Assembly (NCBI GenBank): GCA_016721015.1
Contig: JADKJL010000012.1
Coordinates: forward strand, 568,289-632,288
Length of the DNA stretch: 64,000 bases
Direction: 5' to 3'
From: Lysobacterales bacterium
GTDB lineage: Bacteria > Pseudomonadota > Gammaproteobacteria > Xanthomonadales > Rhodanobacteraceae
This document shows, piece after piece, positions 25,926 through 34,482 of the stretch. A model generated the notes under the pieces. The model had not been told where the DNA came from. It searched no databases and worked only from the letters and a program-made list of their open reading frames with translations. The position numbers were made by a program, and so were the translations under genes. The first letter of the stretch is position 1. The number at the start of each line of letters is the position of its first letter.

Positions 25926-26432
25926 GGACAGCGTTTCCTCCCGGTTCTTATTGTGTTCCCGGGATTTCTTCCCGGTTTCGTTGTTGTGTTTCACATCAAT
26001 CGCCACGTCTTGTATCTGACGGAGAAGACCAGTCAAAGCGGACAGAATGCCAATGACATTCCCCGAATTGCTCCACAATGGCTGGGTCATCCCCTGTCAG
26101 GCGCACACAACATCTTGTGGTGGGCACCGGGTCGGTACCCTACGCTCGGGGCTTGCGCTTGTCCAGTGATCGAGCGCCATCGTCACAGCGCTTTGCAATG
26201 CGCCAGCCCGTGCCTTGGCGTGTGCGGCCAGATCCACCGAGGGCGACGCCAATGAAACCGAATGGAGCGGATGCGGTCTGAGGGGCGTGCATCGCGGATC
26301 CAACCGCGGGCGCTTGCAGACCCGATGCGCCGAGGCGATCCGACTTGCGCGCCTGGCGAGGGTCGGATGTATCGTCCCGACAAGCGCATCGCACATCGCG
26401 TATTGAACCCCATTGCCCTGGAAACCCGAGCC
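25926..26432. other. divergent regulatory region between nrdJ and the degQ-type gene
   Basis: About 500 bases without a supported gene. Near nrdJ a small stem CCGGGA-TTTCT-TCCCGG (25959-25975) lies in the presumed leader. The region is somewhat AT-richer near 25980-26090, as expected for the nrdJ promoter. No B12-box-like cobalamin riboswitch core and no NrdR-type palindrome were seen. The segment at 26100-26430 is GC-rich and has open frames on both strands, none with a plausible start or family. Confidence 0.5.
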
Positions 26433-27809
26433 ATGCCCAACCATCCGACTCCACGCTCCGTGTTTTTTGTCGCAACCCTTGTGCTGACCAGCCTGATCAC
26501 GATGCGCTCGGCGCAGGCAGGTCTGCCGCCGTCCGTCGATGGACAGCCGCTGCCGACGCTGGCGCCGATGATCGAGCGGGTCACGCCGGCCGTGGTCAAC
26601 ATCAACACGAAAACCCGCGTGCAGGTGCGGGATCCGTTTTTCGACGACCCCATCTTCCGGCGCTTTTTCAACGTACCGAACCAGCCGCGCGAGCGCGTCC
26701 AGCAGTCGCTCGGCTCGGGTGTGATCGTCGACGCGGCCAAGGGCTACGTGCTGACCAACAACCATGTCACCCAGGGTGCCGACGACATCGCCGTGACCCT
26801 GCACGACAATCGCACGGTCAAGGCACGCGTGATCGGCTCGGATCCCGATACCGACTTGACCGTGCTGCAGATTCCGGCCGACAACCTGCAAGCCGTGTCG
26901 CTGGCGCCATCAAAGGATCTGCGCGTGGGCGATTTCGTGGTTGCCATCGGCGATCCCTTCGGCCTCGGCCAGACGGTGACCTCGGGCATCGTCTCGGCGC
27001 TCGATCGCAAGGGCATCAGTCGCGGCTACCAGAACTTCATCCAGACCGATGCCTCGATCAACCCGGGCAACTCGGGTGGCGCCCTGGTCAATCTGCGCGG
27101 CGAACTGGTTGGCATCAATTCGATGATCTTCTCGCCATCCGGGGCCAGCGTCGGCATCGGCTTCGCAATTCCGAGCGATCTCGCCGCCAATGTCATGCGG
27201 CAACTGATCGACTACGGCGAAGTGCGCCGCGGCGCGCTCGGCGTCGACACCCAGGACATCACCCCGGAACTCGCCGCGATGCTCTCGGTCGCGGTCGGCA
27301 AGGGCACCGTCATCACCCGGGTGCGCAAGGATGCCCCGGCCGCCAAGGCCGGCATCCGACCGGGCGACGTGATCACCGCGATCAACGACACCACGATCGG
27401 CTCGGGACAGGACCTGCACAACGTCGAGGGCCTGACCCCGATCGGCACTCCGCTTTCGGTATCCCTGCTGCGCGACGGCAAACCGCTCAACCTGAGCATG
27501 ACCCTGGCCGCAAACATGTCGGTCAGCCTGCGCGGCGAAGAACTCGATGAGCGGCTTGCCGGCGTGCAGCTGACCGATCTCGATGAAAGCCAACGCCGCC
27601 CCGGACTCACCGGCAGCGCCGTGAAGAACGTCGATCGGGCCAGCCGCGCCTATGCCAGTGGCCTGCGTGGCGGCGATGTCATCGTCGGTATCAATCAGCG
27701 CGACATCGACGACACCGGCGCCCTCGGCGAACTGCTGCAGCACAAGCCACGCCAGTTGATGCTGACCATCGTGCGCGGCCAGAGCGTGTTCTATCTGCTG
27801 TTGCAGTAA
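26433..27809 (+). CDS. degQ: periplasmic Do/DegQ-type serine endoprotease
   Basis: This 458-residue HtrA-family protease does protein quality control in the periplasm. It has a signal peptide (about 1-27, ending SAQA), a trypsin-like domain with His111 (NNHVTQG), Asp141 (DPDTDLTVLQ) and Ser214 (NPGNSGGAL), and two PDZ domains (about 255-345 and 365-455). The length and short Q-loop fit DegQ better than DegP. The ATG at 26433 is chosen because it gives an ideal signal peptide; the frame is open further upstream without conservation. It is monocistronic by position and is followed by REP elements. DegP/DegS naming within the family remains uncertain. Confidence 0.93.
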   Translation: MPNHPTPRSVFFVATLVLTSLITMRSAQAGLPPSVDGQPLPTLAPMIERVTPAVVNINTKTRVQVRDPFFDDPIFRRFFNVPNQPRERVQQSLGSGVIVDAAKGYVLTNNHVTQGADDIAVTLHDNRTVKARVIGSDPDTDLTVLQIPADNLQAVSLAPSKDLRVGDFVVAIGDPFGLGQTVTSGIVSALDRKGISRGYQNFIQTDASINPGNSGGALVNLRGELVGINSMIFSPSGASVGIGFAIPSDLAANVMRQLIDYGEVRRGALGVDTQDITPELAAMLSVAVGKGTVITRVRKDAPAAKAGIRPGDVITAINDTTIGSGQDLHNVEGLTPIGTPLSVSLLRDGKPLNLSMTLAANMSVSLRGEELDERLAGVQLTDLDESQRRPGLTGSAVKNVDRASRAYASGLRGGDVIVGINQRDIDDTGALGELLQHKPRQLMLTIVRGQSVFYLLLQ

Positions 27810-27867
27810 ACCGCCCATGCGGCGGTGAATGCCGCCGCTGATGGCGAATCGAAAAGCCAAAGCGAAG

Positions 27868-28053
27868 GCATCGTGACTGAAGTCACTCCCACGAAATGTG
27901 GCTGCGGCTTCAGCCGTCCCGAAAGGGGACTTCCTTCAGTCGCGATGCGCTTCCAGTACCGCCAGGCAACACCGTCCAGCCCGGAGACCACCCGCGCGAA
28001 ACGTGCGAGCGGCTTCAGCCGTCCCGAAAGGGGACTCCCTTCAGTCGCGATGC
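27868..28053. repeat. cluster of REP elements after the degQ-type gene
   Basis: One unit of the GCATCGTGACTGAAGTCACT type lies at 27868-27892. Two copies of a longer unit, starting CGGCTTCAGCCGTCCCGAAA, lie at 27905-27948 and 28010-28053. The longer type contains nested stems (GGCTTCAGCC, TCCCGAAAGGGGA) and is the same family as the core of the 167-bp tandem repeat at 48.2-49.3 kb. Located between convergent genes. Confidence 0.85.
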
Positions 28054-28073
28054 TTGTCCAGCACTGCCAAATG

Positions 28074-28112
28074 AAAACGCCCCGCCCGGAATGCATTGCT
28101 CTGGGCGGGGCG
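28074..28112 (-). terminator. Rho-independent terminator of gyrA
   Basis: On the minus strand CGCCCCGCCC (28112-28103) pairs with GGGCGGGGCG (28087-28078), a 10-bp perfect GC stem with a 15-base loop. It is followed by TTTTCATTT. It sits 32 bases beyond the gyrA stop. Confidence 0.85.
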
Positions 28113-28143
28113 CTGTTTCACAGCATGCAACAACCGCGACGAA

Positions 28144-30789
28144 CTACTCGGCCGCTGGCACGTCCTCGCTGCCGGCCTGACCTTCGCCTTCGTCGGAGGT
28201 GGCATCCTGGCTGGGCCCGGGCTCACCATTTTCGAGTCCGTTGCCGTTGCCTTCGCCATCGTCCTCTTCCGCATCGAGGCGGACCAGGCCGACCAGCTTT
28301 TCGTCGTCGGGCAAGCGGATCAGGGTCACGCCCTGGGTATTGCGGCCGACCTTGGCGACCTCGGCCGCACGTGTGCGCACGAGGGTGCCCTGATTGGAAA
28401 TCAGCATCAGTTCGTGTTCTTCGCCGATCTGCACGGCACCGACCAGCTCACCATTGCGCTCCGAGCACTTGATGCCGATCACGCCCTGGTTGCCGCGGCC
28501 CTTGCGCGGATATTCGGCCAACTCGGTGCGCTTTCCGTAACCGCGTTCGGTTGCGGTGAGGATGTCGTTGTCGCCATCACGCACGATCAGGCTGACCACC
28601 TTTTCGCCCTTGGCCAGACGGATACCGCGGACACCGCTGGCGGTTCGCCCGGTCGAGCGCACGGTGTTCTCGTCAAAACGCACCGTCTTGCCATTGGAGG
28701 CGAACAACAGGATGTCGCTGTTGCCATCGGTGATCTGCACATCGACCAGCGAATCATCATCGGCCAGGCCGATCGCGATCTTGCCCTTCTGCAGCTGGTA
28801 GGCGTATTCGGTCAGCGGCGTCTTCTTGACGGTGCCGTTTTCAGTGGCAAAGAAGACGAAACGATCTGCGGAATATTCGGCAACCGGGAGGATGGCCTGG
28901 ACCTTCTCGCCTTCCTGCAGCGGCAGCAGATTGACGATCGGCTTGCCGCGCGCATTCGGCCCGGCATCCGGCATCTGGTATACCTTGAGCCAGTAAACGC
29001 GACCGCTGCTGGTGAAGGTCAGCAAGGTGTCGTGGGTATTGGCGATCCACAGCCGCTCGACGAAATCCTCATCCTTCAAGGCGGAAGCCGAACGTCCCTT
29101 GCCACCCCGCTTCTGCGCGCGGTAGATGCTGGCCGGCTGGCGCTTGGCGTAACCGGTGTGCGACAGCGTGACGACGACATCTTCCGGCTCGATCAGGTCG
29201 AGCATGTCGAGATCGTCCTGGTTGACCTGGATGACCGTGCGTCGTGCGTCGCCGAAATCTTCCTTGAGCTTGACCAGCTCGCCACGAATCACCGCGAGCA
29301 GGCGTGCCGGATCTTCGAGGATCTCGATCAGGCCGAGGATGATGGTGAGCAGCTCCTTGTATTCATCGGTCAGTTTTTCCTGCTCGAGACCGGTCAGACG
29401 GCTCAGGCGCATTTCGAGAATCTGTTGCGCCTGCGCCTCGGAGAGCTGGTAGCCGCTTTCGCCAAGGCCGACGCCGGGATCAAGCTTCTCGGGTTTCGAG
29501 ACATCCGCACCGGAGGCCGACAACAGCGAGCGCACCAGACCCGGCTCCCAACGCCGCGCAAGCATGCGCTGCTTGGCTTCGTCACTGGATGCCGAGGTCT
29601 TGATCAGCTCGATCATCTCGTCGATGTTGGCGAGCGCAACGGTCAGGCCTTCGAGGATATGGGCGCGATCGCGCGCCTTGCGCAGATCGAAGATCGTGCG
29701 CCGGGTAACCACTTCGCGACGATGGCGGATGAAGGCATCGAGAATCTCGCGCAGGCCCAGCGTACGCGGCTGGCCATTGACGAGGGCGACCATGTTGATG
29801 CCGAAGGTGACCTGCAACTGGGTCTGCTGGTAGAGGTTGTTGAGCAGGACATCGCCCATCGCATCCTTGCGCACCTCGATGACCACGCGCATGCCGTCCT
29901 TGTCGGACTCGTCGCGCAGTTCGGAGATACCCTCGATCTTCTTTTCCTTGACCAGCTCGGCGATCTTCTCGATCAGCCGTGCCTTGTTCACCTGGAACGG
30001 CAGCTCGTGGACGATGATCGTCTCGCGGCCGTTGGCTTCGACTTCAACTTCGGCCCTGGCACGCACGAGGATGCGGCCGCGACCGGTGCGATAGGCCTCG
30101 ACGATGCCGGCCGAGCCATTGATGATGCCGGCGGTCGGGAAATCCGGACCCGGCACGAGACGCATCAAGTCCTCGAATTCGAGCTCGGGATTGTCGATCA
30201 GGGCGATGCAGGCGCTCAGCACTTCGGTCAGGTTGTGCGGCGGCACATTGGTCGCCATGCCGACCGCGATACCGGCCGACCCATTGATCAGCAGGTTCGG
30301 GATGCGCGCGGGAAGCACGCTCGGCTCGAGCTCCTTCTCGTCGTAATTGGGCTGGAAATCGACGGTTTCCTTGTCGATATCGGCGAGCAATTCGGAGCTG
30401 AGCTTGTCGAGGCGGCATTCGGTGTAGCGCATCGCCGCCGCGCTGTCGCCATCGACCGAGCCGAAGTTGCCCTGGCCGTCGATGAGCATGTAGCGCATCG
30501 AGAAATCCTGGGCCATGCGCACCAGCGCATCGTAGATCGAGGAATCGCCATGCGGATGGTACTTGCCCATCACGTCACCGATGACGCGGGCGCACTTCAC
30601 ATAGGGGCGATTCCAGACCGTGTTCGACTCCTGCATCGCATACAGAATGCGTCGATGGACAGGCTTGAGACCGTCGCGCACGTCGGGCAAGGCGCGACCG
30701 ACAATGACGCTCATCGCGTAGTCGAGATAGCTTTGCCGGACTTCGTCTTCGATGTTGACGCGTATGACTTCTTTGGCGAACTCAGCCAT
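28144..30789 (-). CDS. gyrA: DNA gyrase subunit A
   Basis: This 881-residue catalytic subunit of gyrase cleaves and reseals DNA during negative supercoiling. The catalytic tyrosine is Tyr122 in AAAMRYTECRL. The quinolone-determining region reads KYHPHGDSSIYD, with Ser83 and Asp87 (E. coli numbering coincides) both wild-type. The C-terminal beta-pinwheel has the GyrA box QKRGGKG and ends in an acidic Glu/Asp/Gly-rich tail that is thought to tune supercoiling. Start at the conserved MAEFAKEV. A strong terminator follows. In Xanthomonads gyrA typically sits near mtnA, as here; the usual downstream serC is absent from this window. Confidence 0.98.
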   Translation of the reverse strand: MAEFAKEVIRVNIEDEVRQSYLDYAMSVIVGRALPDVRDGLKPVHRRILYAMQESNTVWNRPYVKCARVIGDVMGKYHPHGDSSIYDALVRMAQDFSMRYMLIDGQGNFGSVDGDSAAAMRYTECRLDKLSSELLADIDKETVDFQPNYDEKELEPSVLPARIPNLLINGSAGIAVGMATNVPPHNLTEVLSACIALIDNPELEFEDLMRLVPGPDFPTAGIINGSAGIVEAYRTGRGRILVRARAEVEVEANGRETIIVHELPFQVNKARLIEKIAELVKEKKIEGISELRDESDKDGMRVVIEVRKDAMGDVLLNNLYQQTQLQVTFGINMVALVNGQPRTLGLREILDAFIRHRREVVTRRTIFDLRKARDRAHILEGLTVALANIDEMIELIKTSASSDEAKQRMLARRWEPGLVRSLLSASGADVSKPEKLDPGVGLGESGYQLSEAQAQQILEMRLSRLTGLEQEKLTDEYKELLTIILGLIEILEDPARLLAVIRGELVKLKEDFGDARRTVIQVNQDDLDMLDLIEPEDVVVTLSHTGYAKRQPASIYRAQKRGGKGRSASALKDEDFVERLWIANTHDTLLTFTSSGRVYWLKVYQMPDAGPNARGKPIVNLLPLQEGEKVQAILPVAEYSADRFVFFATENGTVKKTPLTEYAYQLQKGKIAIGLADDDSLVDVQITDGNSDILLFASNGKTVRFDENTVRSTGRTASGVRGIRLAKGEKVVSLIVRDGDNDILTATERGYGKRTELAEYPRKGRGNQGVIGIKCSERNGELVGAVQIGEEHELMLISNQGTLVRTRAAEVAKVGRNTQGVTLIRLPDDEKLVGLVRLDAEEDDGEGNGNGLENGEPGPSQDATSDEGEGQAGSEDVPAAE

Positions 30790-30972
30790 TGAGCATTTCT
30801 TCCATATGAATCAAGACGTTACGACTCGCAACGAAGTCGTGTCGTGGTGCCGGAATGATCGCGGCGAAAACGCGAAATATTAGCACGAAATGACACCCGC
30901 CCGCAGCTGCGGAAACGCACTCGCACGCCGCCTCGGCGCGGCCGGCGGAAACGCGGCTTCGAGCGGGTTGGG

Positions 30973-31365
30973 TCAAGGCTTGCGCTGGCGGTAGATCCAG
31001 AGTCTCGATGCCGAAAAATTGATCACGAAACCGCCCAGCGAACCGATCGCCACGGCAAGCGCCGGCAGGCGCTGGAACAAGCCATGGTGGTAGACCAGCG
31101 CCGAGTAGATCGAAAAATTGACCAGGAACCCGCCGCTCATCGCCAACAGGTAGCGCGACCATTCGCCAAAGCGTCCGTAGTGCCGGACGTTCTTGAAGGT
31201 GAAGCGCCGGTTGAACAGCCATGTTGCGCTGGCGGCGGCGAGGAACGAGAGCAGGCGCGACAGATACGGATTGGCGGCAAATGCCGACACCAGCAACTGG
31301 ACGATGCCGGCGTCGATGAGGAAGCCAATGAAGCCGCCGACAAAGAACAGGAGGAACTGACGCAT
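30973..31365 (-). CDS. GtrA family membrane protein
   Basis: The 130-residue protein has four membrane segments (about 5-27, 33-52, 72-92 and 98-118). The GtrA signature is FVGGFIGFLIDAGIVQLL at the N-terminus, ASATWLFNRRFTF between helices 2 and 3, and FVINFSASRLWIY at the end. GtrA-type proteins help flip or handle undecaprenyl-linked sugars for surface-glycan modification. No glycosyltransferase is adjacent, so the partner is unknown. It sits between mtnA and gyrA on the same strand, 56 bases after mtnA. Confidence 0.9.
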   Translation of the reverse strand: MRQFLLFFVGGFIGFLIDAGIVQLLVSAFAANPYLSRLLSFLAAASATWLFNRRFTFKNVRHYGRFGEWSRYLLAMSGGFLVNFSIYSALVYHHGLFQRLPALAVAIGSLGGFVINFSASRLWIYRQRKP

Positions 31366-31421
31366 CAGGCCGAGCCCGTCATCGTCGAACGGCGTGGTTC
31401 ATCGGCCGCTGACCGCGATCA

Positions 31422-32438
31422 TCAGGCGAACAGCCCGCGCATGCCGGCGGCATCCGGCTTCTCGATCACGCCACGCTCGGTGACGATCGCATCGATCAGG
31501 GCAGCCGGCGTCACATCGAAAACCGGGTTCCAGGCGACCGCGCCTTCGACCACCGTGCGTTGGCCGGAATGGGCGAGCAATTCGTCCGGATCCCGCATCT
31601 CGATCTCGATCTGTCCGCCGGATGGCGTGGACATGTCGACCGTCGAGGCCGGTGCGACGACCATGAACCTCACCCCATGATGACGGGCGACGATGGCGAG
31701 TTGATAAGTACCAATCTTGTTGGCCACATCACCATTCGCGGCGATGCGGTCGGCACCGACAATCACCCATTGCACCTGGCCGGATTTCATCAGGTGCGCG
31801 GCGGCGGAATCGGATACCAGGGTCGCCGGAATTTGATCACGAACCAGCTCCCACATGGTCAGCCGCGCGCCTTGCAGCCAGGGTCGCGTCTCGCCTGCGA
31901 AAACGCGCTTGATCCGGCCGCTGCCGACGCCGGCGCGAATCACGCCCAGGGCGGTGCCATAGCCGGCGGTTGCCAGCGAGCCGGTATTGCAATGGGTCAT
32001 CACGCCGACATCATCGCCAAGCAGGCTGGCACCGAGTTCACCCATGTGCCGGTTGGCGGCCAGATCCTCGTCCTGGATCTTCTGCGCCTCGTGCTCGAGC
32101 GCGCTCGCGTCTGCACCTTCGGCGATGCGGCGATGCATGCGATCCAGCGCCCACATCAGATTGACCGCCGTCGGCCGCGCTGCACGCAGCACCGGCAAGG
32201 CGGCGGCGAGTGCGTCGCGCCCGCGTTGCGCAGCGAGCACCACGCCCCAGGCCGCCGAAATGCCGATCGCCGGCGCACCGCGCACGACCAGATCACGGAT
32301 CGCCTGGGCGACCTCGGCGGCGCTCATGCAATCGATGTAGTCCTCGGCAAACGGCAGCTTGCGTTGATCAAGCAGGCGCAGCCGGTCACCGCGCCAGAGC
32401 ACCGAGCGAATCGAATCGTGGGAGGTCATGTCATTCAT
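31422..32438 (-). CDS. mtnA: S-methyl-5-thioribose-1-phosphate isomerase
   Basis: MtnA isomerises 5-methylthioribose-1-phosphate to 5-methylthioribulose-1-phosphate in the methionine salvage pathway. The 338-residue protein shows LDQRKLPFAEDYIDC, VVRGAPAIGISAAWG, the catalytic-Cys block MTHCNTGSLATAGYG (Cys about 150) and the catalytic-Asp block VGADRIAANGDVANKIGTY (Asp about 230). Length and motifs fit MtnA rather than eIF2B-like relatives. The ATG at 32438 is used; an internal ATG at 32429 is possible. No other methionine salvage gene is in the window. Upstream is a REP-rich region. Confidence 0.96.
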   Translation of the reverse strand: MNDMTSHDSIRSVLWRGDRLRLLDQRKLPFAEDYIDCMSAAEVAQAIRDLVVRGAPAIGISAAWGVVLAAQRGRDALAAALPVLRAARPTAVNLMWALDRMHRRIAEGADASALEHEAQKIQDEDLAANRHMGELGASLLGDDVGVMTHCNTGSLATAGYGTALGVIRAGVGSGRIKRVFAGETRPWLQGARLTMWELVRDQIPATLVSDSAAAHLMKSGQVQWVIVGADRIAANGDVANKIGTYQLAIVARHHGVRFMVVAPASTVDMSTPSGGQIEIEMRDPDELLAHSGQRTVVEGAVAWNPVFDVTPAALIDAIVTERGVIEKPDAAGMRGLFA

Positions 32439-32479
32439 CCGCCAAGGATACCGGAGCCGGCCAGCACGACACGAGTCTC

Positions 32480-32975
32480 ATCTCGCGGGAGTGACTTCAT
32501 TCAACCGCGAAAGGGACTTCCATCAGTCGCGATGCATTGGCTCGCCCTTTGACAAGCATCGCGGTTGAAACCGCTCCCACAAAATCGCGGAGCATCGTGG
32601 GAGCGACTTCAGTCGCGATGCTTTTGCTCATTCCCTGTGCAAAGCATCGCAGTTGAAACCGCTCCCATTAAAACGCGGGCATCGGGAGCGACTTCAGTCG
32701 CGATGCTCTGACTCAGCTCCGCACGAAAGGCATCGCGGTTGAAACCGCTCCCACAAAAAGCGCTGAGCGTCGTGGGAGTGACTTCAGTCACGATGCTTTT
32801 GCTCTGGCACTCCAACAGCATCGCGGCTGCTTTCAACAGCCGAATGGCTGGTCAAGCCGCTCCCACGAGAAACGAGGGGTATGGGATATTCGAGCGTCGT
32901 GGGAGTGACTTCAGTCACGATGCTTTTGCTCTGGCACTCCAACAGCATCGCGGCTAGAGCCGCTCCCACGAGACG
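32480..32975. repeat. REP cluster upstream of mtnA and at the RAYT 3' end
   Basis: About ten REP units in alternating orientation fill the mtnA upstream region, including GTGGGAGCGACTTCAGTCGC types (near 32598 and 32683), the GTGGGAGTGACTTCAGTCAC variant (near 32771 and 32899) and their GCATCGCGGTTGAAACCGC partners. Compensatory changes keep the inner stem (GCGACT/AGTCGC against GTGACT/AGTCAC), which points to selection on structure. Except for the last units inside the RAYT frame, no gene lies here. Confidence 0.88.
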
Positions 32976-33471
32976 AATGAGGGCGCCTTTCTGACGAATC
33001 CAACCAGATCGAATCCCAATACGGATAATCACCGACGCGCGCCGCCAACCCCGCCCGCCCTGGATTGAGAATGACGTAGCGGGCGATGTCGAGCAGATCC
33101 TCGTCTGCGCGAATCGCGTGGTCATGGAATCCGCCTGCCCAAACGCTGCCCAGCGAGCCCCGGACGCTGTTGACCGCGCGCGCCGACACTCCCTTGATTC
33201 GGCGAATCAGCAACGGCAACTCGTCATGTTGGCCCACTTCGATCAGCCCATGCCAGTGATCCGGCATCAAGACCCAGCAGAGCAATGTCGAATCCCGCAG
33301 CACCTGAGTTGATGTCGATGATCGAATCATCGCGCAAGCACAATCCCAATCGCGGAACCGCATCTTGCGCTCCCGCGTGTGAAACGTGATCAGATAAATG
33401 CGGCCGGGTTCGCTGGATCGCCCGCTGCGCAAGCGCGAGGAACCTGAGCGTGGAAAATGACTGGCGTCCAT
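32911..33471 (-). CDS. REP-associated tyrosine transposase (RAYT)
   Basis: This 186-residue Y1 HUH-type transposase belongs to the TnpA_REP/RAYT family, which cuts single-stranded REP hairpins. The HUH motif is PDHWHGLIEV (His72 and His74), followed by IRRIKGVSARAVN. Then come WAGGFHDHAIRADEDL and ARYVILNPGRAGL with the nucleophile Tyr132. The conserved domain ends near DYPYWDS; the last 25 residues are encoded by REP sequence that the frame runs into. No clear ribosome binding site precedes the ATG at 33471. REP arrays flank it on both sides, as expected of a REPtron. The domestication or activity state is unknown. Confidence 0.92.
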   Translation of the reverse strand: MDASHFPRSGSSRLRSGRSSEPGRIYLITFHTRERKMRFRDWDCACAMIRSSTSTQVLRDSTLLCWVLMPDHWHGLIEVGQHDELPLLIRRIKGVSARAVNSVRGSLGSVWAGGFHDHAIRADEDLLDIARYVILNPGRAGLAARVGDYPYWDSIWLDSSERRPHSSRGSGSSRDAVGVPEQKHRD

Positions 33472-33565
33472 GCGGACAGTTTCAGGTGTTCACGCCTGTC
33501 CCGATATGGAAAAACCGGAAAACGCTTGTAGGAAAATTGCGCATGGTGCGCCACTTCGGTGAAAA

Positions 33566-34470
33566 GCATCGCGGTTGAAACCGCTCCCACAAAAACGCGG
33601 GGCATCGTGGGAGCGACTTCAGTCGCGATGCTCTGGCTCAGCCCTGCGCGAAAGGCATCGCGGTTGAAACCGCTCCCACAAAAACGCGGGGCATCGTGGG
33701 AGCGACTTCAGTCGCGATGCTCTGGCTCAGCCCTGCGCGAAAGGCATCGCGGTTGAAACCGCTCCCACAAAATTCGAGAGTCGTGGGAGCGACTTCAGTC
33801 GCGATGCTCTGGCTCAACCCGGCGAACAGCATCGCGGTTGAAACCGCTCCCACAAAAACGCGGGGCATCGTGGGAGCGACTTCAGTCGCGATGCTCTGGC
33901 TCAGCCCCGGCGAAAAGGCATCGCGGTTGAAACCGCTCCCACAAAATCGCGGGGCGTCGTGGGAGCGACTTCAGTCGCGATGCTCTGGCTCAGCCCTGCA
34001 CGAAAGCCATCGCGGTTGAAACCGCTCCCACAAAATCCCGGGGCGTCGTGGGAGCGACTTCAGTCGCGATGCTCTGACTCAACCCCGGCGAACAGCATCG
34101 CGGTTGAAACCGCTCCCACAAAATCCCGGGGCGTCGTGGGAGCGACTTCAGTCGCGATGCTCTGGCTCAACCCGGCGAACAGCATCGCGGTTGAAACCGC
34201 TCTCACAAAATCGCGGAGTATCGTGGGAGCGACTTCAGTCGCGATGCTCTGGCTCAACCCGGCGAACAGCATCGCGGTTGAAACCGCTCCCACAAAAACG
34301 CGGGGCATCGTGGGAGCGACTTCAGTCGCGATGCTCTGGCTCACCCCTGCGCGAAAGGCATCGCGGTTGGAACCGCTCCCACAAAATCGCGGAGCATCGT
34401 GGGAGCGACTTCAGTCGCGATGCTCTGACTCAACCCCGGCGAACAGCATCACGGTTGAGAGAGGTCCCAC
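33566..34470. repeat. 11-unit tandem array of paired REP elements (BIME array)
   Basis: Units of 85-89 bases begin at 33566, 33655, 33744, 33829, 33918, 34007, 34095, 34182, 34269, 34358 and 34446. Each unit pairs a GCATCGCGGTTGAAACCGC hairpin with an oppositely oriented GTGGGAGCGACTTCAGTCGC hairpin and a short spacer (CTCTGGCTCAACCC type). Inner stems (GCGGTT/AACCGC and GCGACT/AGTCGC) are kept while spacers drift. Open frames across it are repeat artefacts. It lies between the RAYT gene and recD. Confidence 0.93.
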
Positions 34471-34482
34471 GACGAGCGGCGC

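Noticed and set aside
22707..26255. Long open frames antisense to nrdJ (425 and 628 codons)
   Set aside because: They mirror the nrdJ codons; no motifs, no ribosome binding sites.
25926..26432. Cobalamin riboswitch or NrdR box upstream of nrdJ
   Set aside because: Looked for because nrdJ uses B12; no B12-box core or matching palindrome pair was recognised.
28144..30789. Quinolone-resistance substitutions in gyrA
   Set aside because: Ser83 and Asp87 are both wild-type; the Ala84-to-Ser and Val85-to-Ile differences from E. coli are ordinary lineage variation.
28096..30792. An 898-codon open frame antisense to gyrA, almost the same length as the gene
   Set aside because: High-GC codon bias leaves the antisense frame open; the translation has no family features and gyrA is unmistakable.
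33566..34470. Regular array considered as a CRISPR
   Set aside because: The repeated parts are palindromic REP hairpins in alternating orientation, the spacers are conserved from unit to unit, and no cas gene is present.
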